The notes under the pieces were generated by a model that had not been told where the DNA came from, searched no databases, and saw only the letters and a program-made list of their open reading frames with translations. From Paenibacillus tyrphae (lineage in GTDB: Bacteria; Bacillota; Bacilli; Paenibacillales; NBRC-103111): 64,000 bases of DNA. Of the stretch, positions 51,334 to 59,942 are shown piece by piece. Location: NCBI RefSeq assembly GCF_027925525.1, contig NZ_BSDJ01000024.1, positions 47,421 to 111,420 on the forward strand, in the 5' to 3' direction. Made by a program: the position numbers and the translations under genes. Numbering within the stretch: position 1 is the stretch's first letter; each line of letters starts with the position of its first letter.

Positions 51334-51368
51334 ATTGTACACTATTCATTTATATATTGTATACTATT
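51334..51368. promoter_or_regulatory. 13-bp direct repeat in the pckA promoter region
   Basis: ATTGTACACTATT (51334-51346) recurs as ATTGTATACTATT (51356-51368), 12 of 13 bases identical, with a 22-base period (two helical turns). It covers the expected pckA promoter and may be an operator for gluconeogenic control. It does not clearly match CcpN or CcpA boxes. Confidence 0.5.
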
Positions 51369-51522
51369 TGATCATAATGTTCACGGTTTATACTAATAAT
51401 TCCGCAAACGTAACCAATAATTAGGGTTTTATACGAAAATTGCTTACAAGGAGGTATTTGTTTCCTTTTGGAGAAATATTAGGTTGAGCAATCCGAATTT
51501 GCGGGTTTGTCGGGGAGGTACT

Positions 51523-52206
51523 ATGCGCCACATTCAATCCGTCTTGAACAAGTACTGTTTGAAAATCACCGGTTCGCATTGGGAAGCCGAAGACCTGGCT
51601 CAGGAAGCTCTTATTCGCGTGCTGCAAGTGCTGCGCGAGCAGCCTGACCGTCCGATTAGCAAAGCGTATTTATTCCGCATCGCCAAAAACCTGTGGATCG
51701 ACAAGCAGCGCAAAATGATGCGCCAGCCCGCCGTGCCGCTTACAGACGCTCACTTGGCGCAGCTCGCTTTTCAAGACAACCGGCTCCGGACTCGCGAGCT
51801 GCTGGAAACGCTGGCTCACCGGCTTCCCGTTAGCCAGACCGTCATTTTGCTGCTGATGGACGTATTCGATTTTACGGCGCGGGAGACCGCAGCGATGATC
51901 GATTCTACGGAAGGCGCGGTGCAAGCCGCCCGGTCCCGGGCAAGGAACAAGCTGAGAGCGCTGGCGGCAGAGCCTGCGGAAGCGGACGGCCCGCAGCCAG
52001 GTGAACGGCAAGCCGCTCCGCCCGCAACGTTGTTCGAAGCCCTTGTCGACGGACTTCGGGGGCGAAACCCCGAGGCGATTTACACCGCGTATTTGCGGCT
52101 GAATCGACAAGGCTATCGAATCGGCGGCATACACAGGCTGGCTCCCGACAAATTGTACTTTACCGTCGAGGACCTGGATGGTAACAAGCTGATGGTGAGC
52201 ACATGA
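51523..52206 (+). CDS. ECF-type sigma-70 family protein with C-terminal extension
   Basis: The protein has a sigma region 2 (EAEDLAQEALIRVLQ, then AYLFRIAKNLWIDKQRK) and a region 4 helix-turn-helix (LPVSQTVILLLMDVFDFTARETAAMI, then STEGAVQAARSRARNKLR). These are followed by a linker and about 60 extra residues (IYTAYLRLNRQGYRIGGIHRL to LDGNKLMVST) not typical of classic ECF factors. ATG 51523 has GGGGAGG close upstream; the frame opens at TTG 51484. No anti-sigma gene follows, so the C-terminal extension may control activity, which is inference. Confidence 0.85.
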   Translation: MRHIQSVLNKYCLKITGSHWEAEDLAQEALIRVLQVLREQPDRPISKAYLFRIAKNLWIDKQRKMMRQPAVPLTDAHLAQLAFQDNRLRTRELLETLAHRLPVSQTVILLLMDVFDFTARETAAMIDSTEGAVQAARSRARNKLRALAAEPAEADGPQPGERQAAPPATLFEALVDGLRGRNPEAIYTAYLRLNRQGYRIGGIHRLAPDKLYFTVEDLDGNKLMVST

Positions 52207-52308
52207 ACCTTTTTTGCGAAACCGTGTACGGTTTTGCCCTCGGCTTCCGTTTCTTGTTACGGGAACCCGATCTTCCAAATCCAACGCATCCAAAGGAGGT
52301 TTTTTCAG

Positions 52309-52680
52309 ATGAGCAAACACATCAAACGGATCGACACCGTCTTTGTCCCGGTTACGGACATTTCCCGGTCGAAAGAATGGTACATGAACCTGTTCAATTT
52401 CCGGATCGTTTATGAAAGCCCGGACGGCAGCTATGTCGGCTTCCGGTTTAACGAACCGGGTCCGCTGCAAACGGGACTCACCCTGTATCAAACGGACCAG
52501 CTTCCCGAGTCGCGGCATATAGCCTTTAACTTTTACACTACGGATGTCGATGCGTCGTACGCTTATTTTACGGAGCGGCAGGTCCGCACATCCGAGATTC
52601 ACGGAGCAGGAGGCATGCGCTTCTTCGACGCATGGGACCCGGACGGCAACGCCATCGGCGTCGTGACGTTCCCGGAATAG
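52309..52680 (+). CDS. VOC-family (glyoxalase/bleomycin-resistance-like) protein
   Basis: The 123-residue single-domain protein has the VOC fold pattern (TVFVPVTDISRSKEWYMNLFNFRIVYE, then FFDAWDPDGNAIGVVTF). Metal ligand candidates are few, so the reaction is unclear. AAAGGAGG lies nine bases before ATG 52309. It follows the sigma-like gene by about 100 bases and is ended by a terminator. Confidence 0.88.
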   Translation: MSKHIKRIDTVFVPVTDISRSKEWYMNLFNFRIVYESPDGSYVGFRFNEPGPLQTGLTLYQTDQLPESRHIAFNFYTTDVDASYAYFTERQVRTSEIHGAGGMRFFDAWDPDGNAIGVVTFPE

Positions 52681-52704
52681 CCGCACAGAAGATTACTTTG
52701 CACG

Positions 52705-52744
52705 AAAAAAGGGGGTATCCGGAAAAACGGATAATCCCCTTTTG
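52705..52744 (+). terminator. Terminator after the VOC gene
   Basis: AAAGGGGGTATCCG (52708-52721) pairs with CGGATAATCCCCTTT (52728-52742), followed by T residues. Confidence 0.82.
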
Positions 52745-52902
52745 CGGTATAAAAGGAGCGGAAATATTCCGGTTCCCGCCACGCTACCGAACCTCATTTA
52801 TGTAACTGTCCATGACATAAAAATAATTTTTCATCATGAACGAATATTAAAAATTTACCTAATCGCCAATTGAAATATACTGTATTCAGGAGGCGATTTA
52901 GG

Positions 52903-53712
52903 ATGAATGAACAAGTGAATTTCGGAAACGTCTCGCAGGATTATGCCCGCTACCGCGACGAACTGCCTGCGAGGCTGGCCGATTGGCTGGAAACCCACGG
53001 CGCCTTGAAGACCGGTGCACGAGCGGTCGATCTCGGCGCCGGGACGGGAAGCTTCTCCCGGCTCTTGGCCGGCCGCGGGGCAGCGGTGACCGGCATCGAA
53101 CCGTCGACCGAAATGGTCGGTGAAGCGCGCCGCGTCGCAGACGCTAGCGACTCTTCCGTGGTCTATGTGCAGGCTCCTGCGGAAGCAACCGAATTGCCCG
53201 CAGGCCTGTTCGATCTGGTCACGGCCGCACGCGCATGGCATTGGTTCGACCGCCAGCAGGCCGTCCTCGAAGTACGGAGGCTGCTTAAGCCGGGCGGCTT
53301 CCTGGCCGTCGTCGATTCGGTCATCTTGGCGACCGAGAGCGAAGCGGTCCGCGCAACGTTCGAGCTGATCCGCAGGCAGATGCCGGATGGCAAGCTGAAG
53401 GCTCCAGGTTCTATGGCTGAAAGCCCGGAGCGGCGCAACGGGTTTCCCTTGCGATGGTATGACGAATGGGCGGAGAGCGGTTTTCGGGAAAAAGACAGCG
53501 GACAATTCGACTACGAGCTGCATTTTACACCGGATGCCTGGAGAGGCAAGGTCCGCTCCATCTCCTGGTTCTCCCAACTGAATACGGATAGCAGGCAGCA
53601 GGTCGATCAAGAAATGGCCGGGCTGTTCCGTAGCGTGACAGAGCTGACGATCCCCCACCGTTGTTCGTTCGTCCTGCTTCAAAAAGAAGAGCGCCCCTCA
53701 GCTCTGCTCTAG
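52903..53712 (+). CDS. Class I SAM-dependent methyltransferase
   Basis: The 269-residue protein has methyltransferase motif I AVDLGAGTGSFSRLLA, motif II acidic residue in VTGIEPSTEM, and the AWHWFD segment seen in UbiE/Methyltransf_11-type enzymes. The acceptor is unknown. ATG 52903 has AGGAGGCG upstream; the frame opens at 52870. It stands alone between a VOC gene and a convergent glycosidase. Confidence 0.9.
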   Translation: MNEQVNFGNVSQDYARYRDELPARLADWLETHGALKTGARAVDLGAGTGSFSRLLAGRGAAVTGIEPSTEMVGEARRVADASDSSVVYVQAPAEATELPAGLFDLVTAARAWHWFDRQQAVLEVRRLLKPGGFLAVVDSVILATESEAVRATFELIRRQMPDGKLKAPGSMAESPERRNGFPLRWYDEWAESGFREKDSGQFDYELHFTPDAWRGKVRSISWFSQLNTDSRQQVDQEMAGLFRSVTELTIPHRCSFVLLQKEERPSALL

Positions 53713-53729
53713 CCCCGCACAAGCCAAAA

Positions 53730-53779
53730 AGGCCGCACGCCCGACGATCTGTCCATCAGCGTGCAGCCATTTGCCTTTT
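53730..53779. terminator. Imperfect hairpin between the methyltransferase and SLH-GH18 genes
   Basis: AAAAAGGC and GCCTTTTT arms flank an inner CACGC/GCGTG stem, with T-runs on both strands between convergent genes. Confidence 0.6.
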
Positions 53780-53785
53780 TGCGTT

Positions 53786-55402
53786 TTAGCGCTTGGCTAT
53801 CGTATCCCAATCGGCTGCGGTCACATTCCCCATATGCCACAGCGAGACGCCTTTTAGTCCGTAATACTTGGCCAGCCACAGCTTCTTTGCGATGCTGTCC
53901 GCATCCTCGTAATAGATCGTATGGCTTCCGCGCTCGTCTTGAAAAGCGATTTGCTTCAGAAAATAAGGATAAGTGCGGTTCAACGCTACGCCCGGGGAAG
54001 CCATCCGCTTCTCCACCTCCGCGATTTCCGGCTGCGCCAGCGTCACCTTTCCTCCCGTCGCGACCCACTGATTCGCCTGCTTCGAGATGCCCAGCACCAG
54101 CTTCTCTTTAGGAACGGAGAGGAGCGCTTGCTTCACCGTATCGCTAACCAGCGGCAGCGGAGCCGATGGAAGCCCGGAATCTTGATGCGTGAAATCGTAT
54201 GCCATCAAAATGACGCTATCCGCGACCTCGCCGATTCCGCGCAGGTCATACCCTTTATAGTAATATGTCGGCGGGACGGCCACCGTTAACGTTTTGCTCC
54301 CGAGGCCCTCCTTCACTTCACGCAAAAACGCCACATAGTCCGCTGCAGCGCCCGCTTCCTTCAGCCCCTCCAGGTCGAGGCAAACTCCCGTGAACGCCTC
54401 TCCTGATTCGGATAGCACGGATTTTAGCGATTCGACAAAGCTTTTCCGCGCCGCAGCATCCCGGAGAAACTCCTTCACGCGATCGCGCGGCTCGGTCGCG
54501 AAAATCATCAGCTCCTTGCCGAGCTTCGCCCGGGTGGCGGCATCGACGGGCTCCTGCCAGCCGTCCGGAAACCGGTACTCCGTCGACTTCGTATCCAGCT
54601 TCGCGCTTCCGGCTCCCTCGTAGGATAAACGGGACCAGCCGAACGCGGCGCGATCGAGCAGCGGCATCCGCTGGATGGCAGAGTATGAACGGATCGCATA
54701 GAAGCCTGTAACTTCTAGCTTTTGCTGCGCAATTCCGGCATTCAGGAGCCGGTACATCGTCGCGGCGGCTTCCTTGCGCGTCAAAGAGCTGGCGGGACGA
54801 AACCCGTTCGCATCGCCTTCCATGATCCCTTGGCGGACGGCAAAATAAACGTAGGGCGCCAAACTCTTACTTATTGCCCCATCATCGGAAAAGCGCCGCA
54901 GCTCCCGCTCCTTCGTCCATTCGGCTTCCGTCCAGCGCTTCGCAACATCGGGCGTTTCCAAGCTCAGCAAATATTTTCCGATGGCGGCGGCCACTTCCTC
55001 CCGCTTCACCGCAAGTTCCGGACGAAGCGCCCCCGACGCATCCGGCATAAAATCGATCCACTGCTTATTCAGCGCCTCGGTAATATAAGGATAAGACCAG
55101 CGCTCCGCCGACACATCCGTCAGCTTCGCATCCGCTTTGCCCTGAACGTTCCCGGCATCCGGCCGCGCGGCATTCACGAGCAGCTTGACGAACGCTTCCC
55201 GGGACAGCGAATCATTCGGACGATACGTCAGGTCTTCGTAGCCCTCGATCACCCCGAGCGCAGACAAGGAGTATACGGCGTCCTCGGACCAGTCCTTGGG
55301 CGCCAGATCCGCAAACGGCTTCAACTGCGCTTCATAAGCGGAGGCCGTTCCCGCAGCCGCCAGCAGCATTCCTGCCGCCAGCAGCGCCATTTTCTTCATC
55401 AT
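53786..55402 (-). CDS. S-layer-homology glycoside hydrolase family 18 protein
   Basis: The 538-residue secreted protein has a signal peptide (1-22), three SLH domains (about 29-78, 93-144 and 172-221) that bind pyruvylated wall polymer, and a GH18-like barrel (about 230-538). The DxxDxDxE catalytic motif reads TGVCLDLEG, keeping Asp343 and Glu345 but lacking the first two Asp. Relatives such as SleL/YdhD cut peptidoglycan or chitin-like polymers. It is likely a surface-attached wall hydrolase or a binding variant. Confidence 0.88.
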   Translation of the reverse strand: MMKKMALLAAGMLLAAAGTASAYEAQLKPFADLAPKDWSEDAVYSLSALGVIEGYEDLTYRPNDSLSREAFVKLLVNAARPDAGNVQGKADAKLTDVSAERWSYPYITEALNKQWIDFMPDASGALRPELAVKREEVAAAIGKYLLSLETPDVAKRWTEAEWTKERELRRFSDDGAISKSLAPYVYFAVRQGIMEGDANGFRPASSLTRKEAAATMYRLLNAGIAQQKLEVTGFYAIRSYSAIQRMPLLDRAAFGWSRLSYEGAGSAKLDTKSTEYRFPDGWQEPVDAATRAKLGKELMIFATEPRDRVKEFLRDAAARKSFVESLKSVLSESGEAFTGVCLDLEGLKEAGAAADYVAFLREVKEGLGSKTLTVAVPPTYYYKGYDLRGIGEVADSVILMAYDFTHQDSGLPSAPLPLVSDTVKQALLSVPKEKLVLGISKQANQWVATGGKVTLAQPEIAEVEKRMASPGVALNRTYPYFLKQIAFQDERGSHTIYYEDADSIAKKLWLAKYYGLKGVSLWHMGNVTAADWDTIAKR

Positions 55403-55537
55403 TCCTTCTTCCCCTCTCTATGGTAGCGTAAAGTTATACGTTACAAAGAGAGAGGTGGTTGCGCTTGGACTGGCTGATGGCTGTCTGACAACTGACTGAC
55501 ACCAAGCTGACGTCCCTGTCACACGCCGGATCCATGC

Positions 55538-55573
55538 AAAAGCCCGACGGATCAACGCTTCCGGCGGGCTTTC
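55538..55573 (-). terminator. Terminator of the small DUF4023-like gene
   Basis: AAAAGCCCG (55538-55546) pairs with CGGGCTTT (55565-55572); the minus-strand stem ends in four T residues, ten bases after the stop codon. Confidence 0.75.
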
Positions 55574-55582
55574 AGTACGGTA

Positions 55583-55729
55583 TCAGTCTTGGTTGCTTTT
55601 CCGCTTTGTCGGCAACTGCTTCCCGGGATGGCCTTTCCCCTGATGCTCCCGGTTTTTCTCATCCTTCTCCTGCGTTTCGTGCAGCTTGTCCAGCCAAGCT
55701 TCCGTATCGCCTGCCAAATCGTCTCTCAT
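55583..55729 (-). CDS. Small hydrophilic protein, DUF4023-like (48 residues)
   Basis: A minus-strand frame encodes MRDDLAGDTEAWLDKLHETQ, then an EKDEKNREHQGKGHPGKQLP stretch and a basic tail. The KLHETQEKxxKNxxHQGKGxPxxxLP pattern matches small DUF4023 proteins I recall from Bacillus and Paenibacillus. It is highly charged and likely disordered; function unknown. AAAGGAGG lies ten bases before ATG 55729 (GTG 55735 is an alternative), and a terminator follows directly, so it looks like a real gene. The surrounding 55403-55582 and 55730-55942 hold nothing else I can assign. Confidence 0.8.
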   Translation of the reverse strand: MRDDLAGDTEAWLDKLHETQEKDEKNREHQGKGHPGKQLPTKRKSNQD

Positions 55730-55942
55730 TTGCACTATTCCTCCTTTCGTCGTCGGTATTATGCCCTTGCAGCCGAAAAATATGGGGCAAACACCTGACT
55801 CGCAACGAATTGGCCCGCGCGATACCGATACGGATAAATATTTTATTATTAAATTTTTTTTAGATTTATTAATTTATTGCTCACCGATCCGATAAAAGGA
55901 AAGTATGTCCTAACAAAGAACCGACAAAAGGAAGGGATTGGA

Positions 55943-56857
55943 TTGAAAACGTTACGTCTTGCTTTCATCTTTCTGCTTTCGCTGGGGCTTGTCGCCGGAC
56001 AAGCATCGGCCGAGGGCGAAGGAGCAAAAGGAAACAACTACCGCTGGATTCAAGGGGGAACCAAGGTTGACCTCGGGACGGTAGCCACTTTGGATTTGGG
56101 CACTCCGTTCGTTTTTCTGAACGGCGACGACACCCGCAAGCTGTTGAAGGATTCGAAAGATATTCCGTCAGGCAAAGAAATCGGCAGCATTTTTCCCGTC
56201 AACGAGCAAGAGCAATGGGAAGTCATTCTTGAATATATCGATACCGGACATATTAAAGACGAAGAGAAGAAAGATTTGGATACCGATGCGATTCTCAAGA
56301 GCTACCGGGAAGGAACGGAAGAACAGAACAAGCAGGTGCCGGATGAAAACAAACTGCAGGTGACCGGTTGGGACGTGAAGCCTTTTTACGACGAGAAGAC
56401 GCATAACCTTACCTGGTCGATTGCGGCCCAGAACGCTCAAAAGGAAGCGCTCGTGAACTATAACGTCCGTATGCTGACCCGAACGGGTTACATTTCGATC
56501 GTTCTCATCTCCGACCCTCAGCATCGTGCGAAGGATCAGGAGCTGCTGGCCAGTCAGATCATTCCCAAAATTGCTGCAAAACAAGGCCAACGGTACGAGG
56601 ACTTCGATGCGTCGAAGGACAAAGTAGCGGAATACGGGCTATCGGCCCTTATCTTAGGCGGCGCCGGGCTTGCCGTTGCCAAAAAAGTCGGGTTTCTCGC
56701 CATGATTGCTCTCTTTTTGAAAAAAGGATGGGTTATCGTCCTCGCCCTGCTTGCCGGCGGCTGGACATGGATCAAATCCAGAATAAACCGTTCGCGGCGG
56801 AACAACCAACCCGCTCCGCAGGAGACGGCGGCAAAAGACGAAAACGCAAGCTTGTAG
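55943..56857 (+). CDS. DUF2167 membrane-anchored protein
   Basis: About 304 residues: a signal peptide (LRLAFIFLLSLGLVAGQASA), then WIQGGTKVDLGTVATLDLGTPFVFLNGDDTRKLL and HNLTWSIAAQNAQKEALVNYNVRMLTRTGY, the conserved pattern of DUF2167. Two hydrophobic segments near the C terminus (ALILGGAGLAVAKKVGFLAMIALFL and GWVIVLALLAGGWTW) and a charged tail follow. The role of the family is unknown. TTG 55943 is preferred, after GGAAGGG; an ATG lies at 55877 without a site. Confidence 0.87.
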   Translation: MKTLRLAFIFLLSLGLVAGQASAEGEGAKGNNYRWIQGGTKVDLGTVATLDLGTPFVFLNGDDTRKLLKDSKDIPSGKEIGSIFPVNEQEQWEVILEYIDTGHIKDEEKKDLDTDAILKSYREGTEEQNKQVPDENKLQVTGWDVKPFYDEKTHNLTWSIAAQNAQKEALVNYNVRMLTRTGYISIVLISDPQHRAKDQELLASQIIPKIAAKQGQRYEDFDASKDKVAEYGLSALILGGAGLAVAKKVGFLAMIALFLKKGWVIVLALLAGGWTWIKSRINRSRRNNQPAPQETAAKDENASL

Positions 56858-56923
56858 CAGCCTGATACCGATCTCATACGCCCAGGCTGCCTGACGCAAT
56901 CCTGATAAACCGATGACTGCGCT

Positions 56924-56951
56924 TTGTCTCGGATAAGCCGTGTGGTATAAT
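56924..56951 (+). promoter_or_regulatory. SigA promoter of the TagO/WecA-type gene
   Basis: TTGTCT (56924-56929) and a perfect TATAAT (56946-56951) are separated by 16 bases, with an extended -10 TG. Confidence 0.7.
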
Positions 56952-56974
56952 GGAAAATCATAGCCACTCGATTA

Positions 56975-57958
56975 TTGACGGAATGTGGAGGGATTTTTAT
57001 TCTTTACGTGGCCGCGTTTCTCATGTCATTTACGATTGTATTCCTGCTCATCCCCCCGCTGCGCCGCTTGGCGTTTCGCATCGATTTTGTCGACAAACCC
57101 AAAGTCGACAACGAAAGGAAGATACATAGAGAACCGATCCCATTGACGGCCGGACTTGCTATCTTCGCGGGATTCGTGATCACCTACCTGTGCTTCGTGC
57201 GGGACGATTGGAAGCAGTCCGCCGCCATCCTGGCCGGATCGCTGTTGATCCTCGTCATCGGCATGGTGGACGATTGGTACAAAACCCACGGCAAGGAACT
57301 CGCCGCTTGGCCGAAGCTGATCGTACAGCTGTCCGCAGCCGTCATCGTGTACAGCTCCGGCGTCGTCTTTTACGGGTTCCATAATCCGTTCACCGGAAGC
57401 GACGTCATTCTGCCGGTTTGGCTGCAATTTTTTCTGACGGTCATGTGGATTTTCGGGGTGACGACAGTCATTAACTTTACGGATGGCATGGATGGGCTGG
57501 CCGGCGGTTTATCGGCGATTTCGGCGGTCACGCTGTTCGTTGTCGCGCTGGCCAAAGCGCAGTCCGATTCGGCGATGCTCGCCATCATCCTGGTCGGAGC
57601 GGCGCTAGCCTACTTGAAATACAACAAGCCCCCGGCCAAAGTGTTTATGGGCGACGCGGGCGCGACGCTATTCGGCTTTCTGCTCGGCGTCATCGCCTTG
57701 GACGGGGCGTTCAAAGGCGCGACCGTACTATCGCTGCTCGTTCCGATCTTGGCGCTCGGTGTACCGATCTTCGACAACCTGTTCGTCGTGTTCAAGCGGA
57801 TGATGAACGGCAAGCCGATCTACCAAGCCGACGCCAGCCAAGCGCATTACCGGCTGCTGCGCAGCGGCTTGAATCCGAAGCAAGTCGTACTGTTTCTTTG
57901 CTTGATCAATACGTGCTTCAGCTTAACCTCGATCATTTTACTTTTGCTTACGGTCTAA
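56975..57958 (+). CDS. tagO: Undecaprenyl-phosphate N-acetylglucosaminyl 1-phosphate transferase (TagO/WecA-type)
   Basis: A polytopic enzyme with about ten membrane segments and MraY/WecA-superfamily motifs: KIHREPIPLTAGLAIF, IGMVDDWY (metal Asp pair), INFTDGMDGLAGG, VFMGDAGAT and the final QAHYRLLRSG with catalytic His. It starts wall teichoic acid or polysaccharide linkers on undecaprenyl phosphate. The frame opens at TTG 56975, which lacks a site; a GGAGGG lies six bases before an in-frame ATT at 56999, and GTG occurs at 57008, so the start is uncertain. The adjacent extended -10 promoter fits a start near 57000. Confidence 0.92.
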   Translation: MTECGGIFILYVAAFLMSFTIVFLLIPPLRRLAFRIDFVDKPKVDNERKIHREPIPLTAGLAIFAGFVITYLCFVRDDWKQSAAILAGSLLILVIGMVDDWYKTHGKELAAWPKLIVQLSAAVIVYSSGVVFYGFHNPFTGSDVILPVWLQFFLTVMWIFGVTTVINFTDGMDGLAGGLSAISAVTLFVVALAKAQSDSAMLAIILVGAALAYLKYNKPPAKVFMGDAGATLFGFLLGVIALDGAFKGATVLSLLVPILALGVPIFDNLFVVFKRMMNGKPIYQADASQAHYRLLRSGLNPKQVVLFLCLINTCFSLTSIILLLLTV

Positions 57959-57984
57959 TCTATCGTGTCATTTATGGGAATTGC

Positions 57985-58030
57985 AAAACAAGCCCTGCCG
58001 CACAATTGCGGCAAGGCTTGTTTTGTTTTT
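57985..58030. terminator. Strong bidirectional terminator after tagO
   Basis: AAAACAAGCC (57985-57994) pairs with GGCTTGTTTT (58015-58024), with inner TGCCGCA/TTGCGGCA pairing. T-runs occur on both strands between convergent genes. Confidence 0.85.
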
Positions 58031-58062
58031 ATAGCAAGAAGACAGGTTCCCAAATCCTCCGG

Positions 58063-59061
58063 TCAGTAAGTAAGCAGCACGCCTAGCGTTTCTTTCGGAG
58101 CGCGCAAGTACCATTCGTACGCCTCTTCTACCCGGTCCACCGGAAGCTTCTTGGAAACGAGCGGCATGACGTCAATCTTCCGCTCGCCAAGCAAGCGGAT
58201 ATATTCGTACATGTTGCGCCCTTCCGTCCAACGCACGAAGCCGATCGGGTAATCGACGCCATCCTGTTCGTAAGCGGCGTCGTACCGCCCCGGGCCGCCC
58301 GCACGCGCGATGCGCAGCTCCGCTTCTTTGGCGAACATAAGCTCCCGGGACAGCTCCGCATGCATGTCTCCGACAATGACAATGCGGCCCCGGTCCCGCA
58401 GCCAGCCCAGCGACCGGTTCAACAGCTCCGCGCCCCCGCCGCCAGCGCACAAGACGACCGCATCCGCGCCTTCGACCAAATAATCCGCCCGCAGCGAGTC
58501 CTCCAGCTCTTCGTAGGAACCAAACACCGCTTGGAGCCCGGAACGCCGGAGCATCGAGCACCGCTCCTCCAGCAAGTCCAGCGCGTACACCCGGTATCCC
58601 GCCGCTTCCGCAATCTGACAGGTGAGCTGGCCGAGAATGCCCAGTCCGACCACGGCTACTTTGCTTCCGAATTGCAGCTCTGCTTGCCGAAGCCCGTGAA
58701 TCGCAATCGCTCCGAGTCCGACGAACGCCGCCTCTTCGGCCGACAAAGAGTCCGGAAGAGGAACGGCAAGTGCTTTCGGCACGGCGAGCAGCTCTGCGTG
58801 CTTCACGTACGGGGCTCCGTAGCAGGCGACCCGGTCGCCCGGGCGGACATGCGTTACCCCTTCTCCGGTTTGGAGCACCGTGCCGACCGCGCTGTAGCCG
58901 AGCGAGACCGGACTTGCGCCGGCCCGCTTTTTCATTTCGATCTCGGTGCCCGGACTGATCGCCGAACAAATGGTGCGAACCAGAATCATATTCGGCTCCA
59001 CGACCGGCTCGGGCACTTGTCTGACCTCCGCCTCTCCGTTGATGGCGACTACTGCCCTCAT
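58063..59061 (-). CDS. Zinc-type medium-chain dehydrogenase (SAISPGTE subgroup)
   Basis: The 332-residue protein has the MDR fold with coenzyme-binding VAVVGLGILGQL in the C-terminal half. The N-terminal site reads TICSAISPGTEIEM instead of the C-G-x-D-xH zinc site of alcohol dehydrogenases, as in the BchC-like subgroup. It likely oxidises a polyol or sugar derivative with NAD(P). It is the last gene of the sugar ABC operon, 41 bases after the MalG-type permease gene, so it probably acts on the imported substrate. ATG 59061 follows GGGGAG. Confidence 0.88.
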   Translation of the reverse strand: MRAVVAINGEAEVRQVPEPVVEPNMILVRTICSAISPGTEIEMKKRAGASPVSLGYSAVGTVLQTGEGVTHVRPGDRVACYGAPYVKHAELLAVPKALAVPLPDSLSAEEAAFVGLGAIAIHGLRQAELQFGSKVAVVGLGILGQLTCQIAEAAGYRVYALDLLEERCSMLRRSGLQAVFGSYEELEDSLRADYLVEGADAVVLCAGGGGAELLNRSLGWLRDRGRIVIVGDMHAELSRELMFAKEAELRIARAGGPGRYDAAYEQDGVDYPIGFVRWTEGRNMYEYIRLLGERKIDVMPLVSKKLPVDRVEEAYEWYLRAPKETLGVLLTY

Positions 59062-59102
59062 GATGGTCTCCCCTCTCTCTTTCCCAACCGAATCTAAATC
59101 CA

Positions 59103-59915
59103 TTATTTTAAGCCGGACATCGTAATGCCTTCGGTGAAGTAACGCTGGAAAAACAAAAAGATCAAAAACGTCGGAACGAACGAGATGACCGCCCCGGCCA
59201 TTTCGAAGCCGAAATTGCCCTCCTTGGTCAACAAGGATGCGAGACCCACCGTGAGCGGGAACATTTTCTCGGACGTCGTAAAAATAAGCGGCGTAAACAA
59301 ATCGTTCCAGCACGAGATGAACGCAAACGTTCCGACGGTCGCCAGCGCCGGCTTGGCCAGCGGCACCATAAGCCGGAACAAAATTTTGAAATCTCCGGCC
59401 CCGTCGAGATAAGCCGCTTCTTCCAGATCCTTCGGGATCGTCTGCATGAACTGCCGCACCAGGAATATGCCCATGATCGCCCACAGCTCCGGCACGATAA
59501 TGGCGGAATACGTGTTGATCCAATGCAATTTGCTGAACATGATGTATTTGGGAATAATTAACATTTGATTCGGGATCATGACCATCGCCATAAAGCACCA
59601 GAAGATCGTCTCTTTGAACCGAAACCGCTTCTTGGCGAAAATATATCCGAGCACGCCGGCGAAAAACATCTGCGTCGCCACCGGCAGCAACGTTATGACA
59701 AGCGAGTTGAACAGCCAGCGCATCATGCTGCCGCTCTTGAAAATGTAACCGTAGTTGTACCAGGTCGGCCGGTCGGGAATCCAAAAGGAAGGATCGGCGA
59801 GCGCCACATCCAGCTTTTTGAACGAACCCAGCACCATGACGACAAACGGGAACATGAACGCGATGCCCGCCAGCACGAGCGGGATATAGACCAGCGCTTT
59901 TCGCCAAGCCGTCAT
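59103..59915 (-). CDS. Carbohydrate ABC transporter permease (MalG type)
   Basis: The 270-residue protein has six membrane segments and the EAA loop LEEAAYLDGAGDFKILFRLMVPLAKP, where it docks to an ATPase. It pairs with the MalF-type permease upstream (27-base gap). No ATPase gene is present in the operon, so a shared MsmX/MalK-type ATPase elsewhere is expected. Confidence 0.94.
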   Translation of the reverse strand: MTAWRKALVYIPLVLAGIAFMFPFVVMVLGSFKKLDVALADPSFWIPDRPTWYNYGYIFKSGSMMRWLFNSLVITLLPVATQMFFAGVLGYIFAKKRFRFKETIFWCFMAMVMIPNQMLIIPKYIMFSKLHWINTYSAIIVPELWAIMGIFLVRQFMQTIPKDLEEAAYLDGAGDFKILFRLMVPLAKPALATVGTFAFISCWNDLFTPLIFTTSEKMFPLTVGLASLLTKEGNFGFEMAGAVISFVPTFLIFLFFQRYFTEGITMSGLK

Positions 59916-59942
59916 GCCGTTCGCCCCCTTTCTCCGCGAAGT

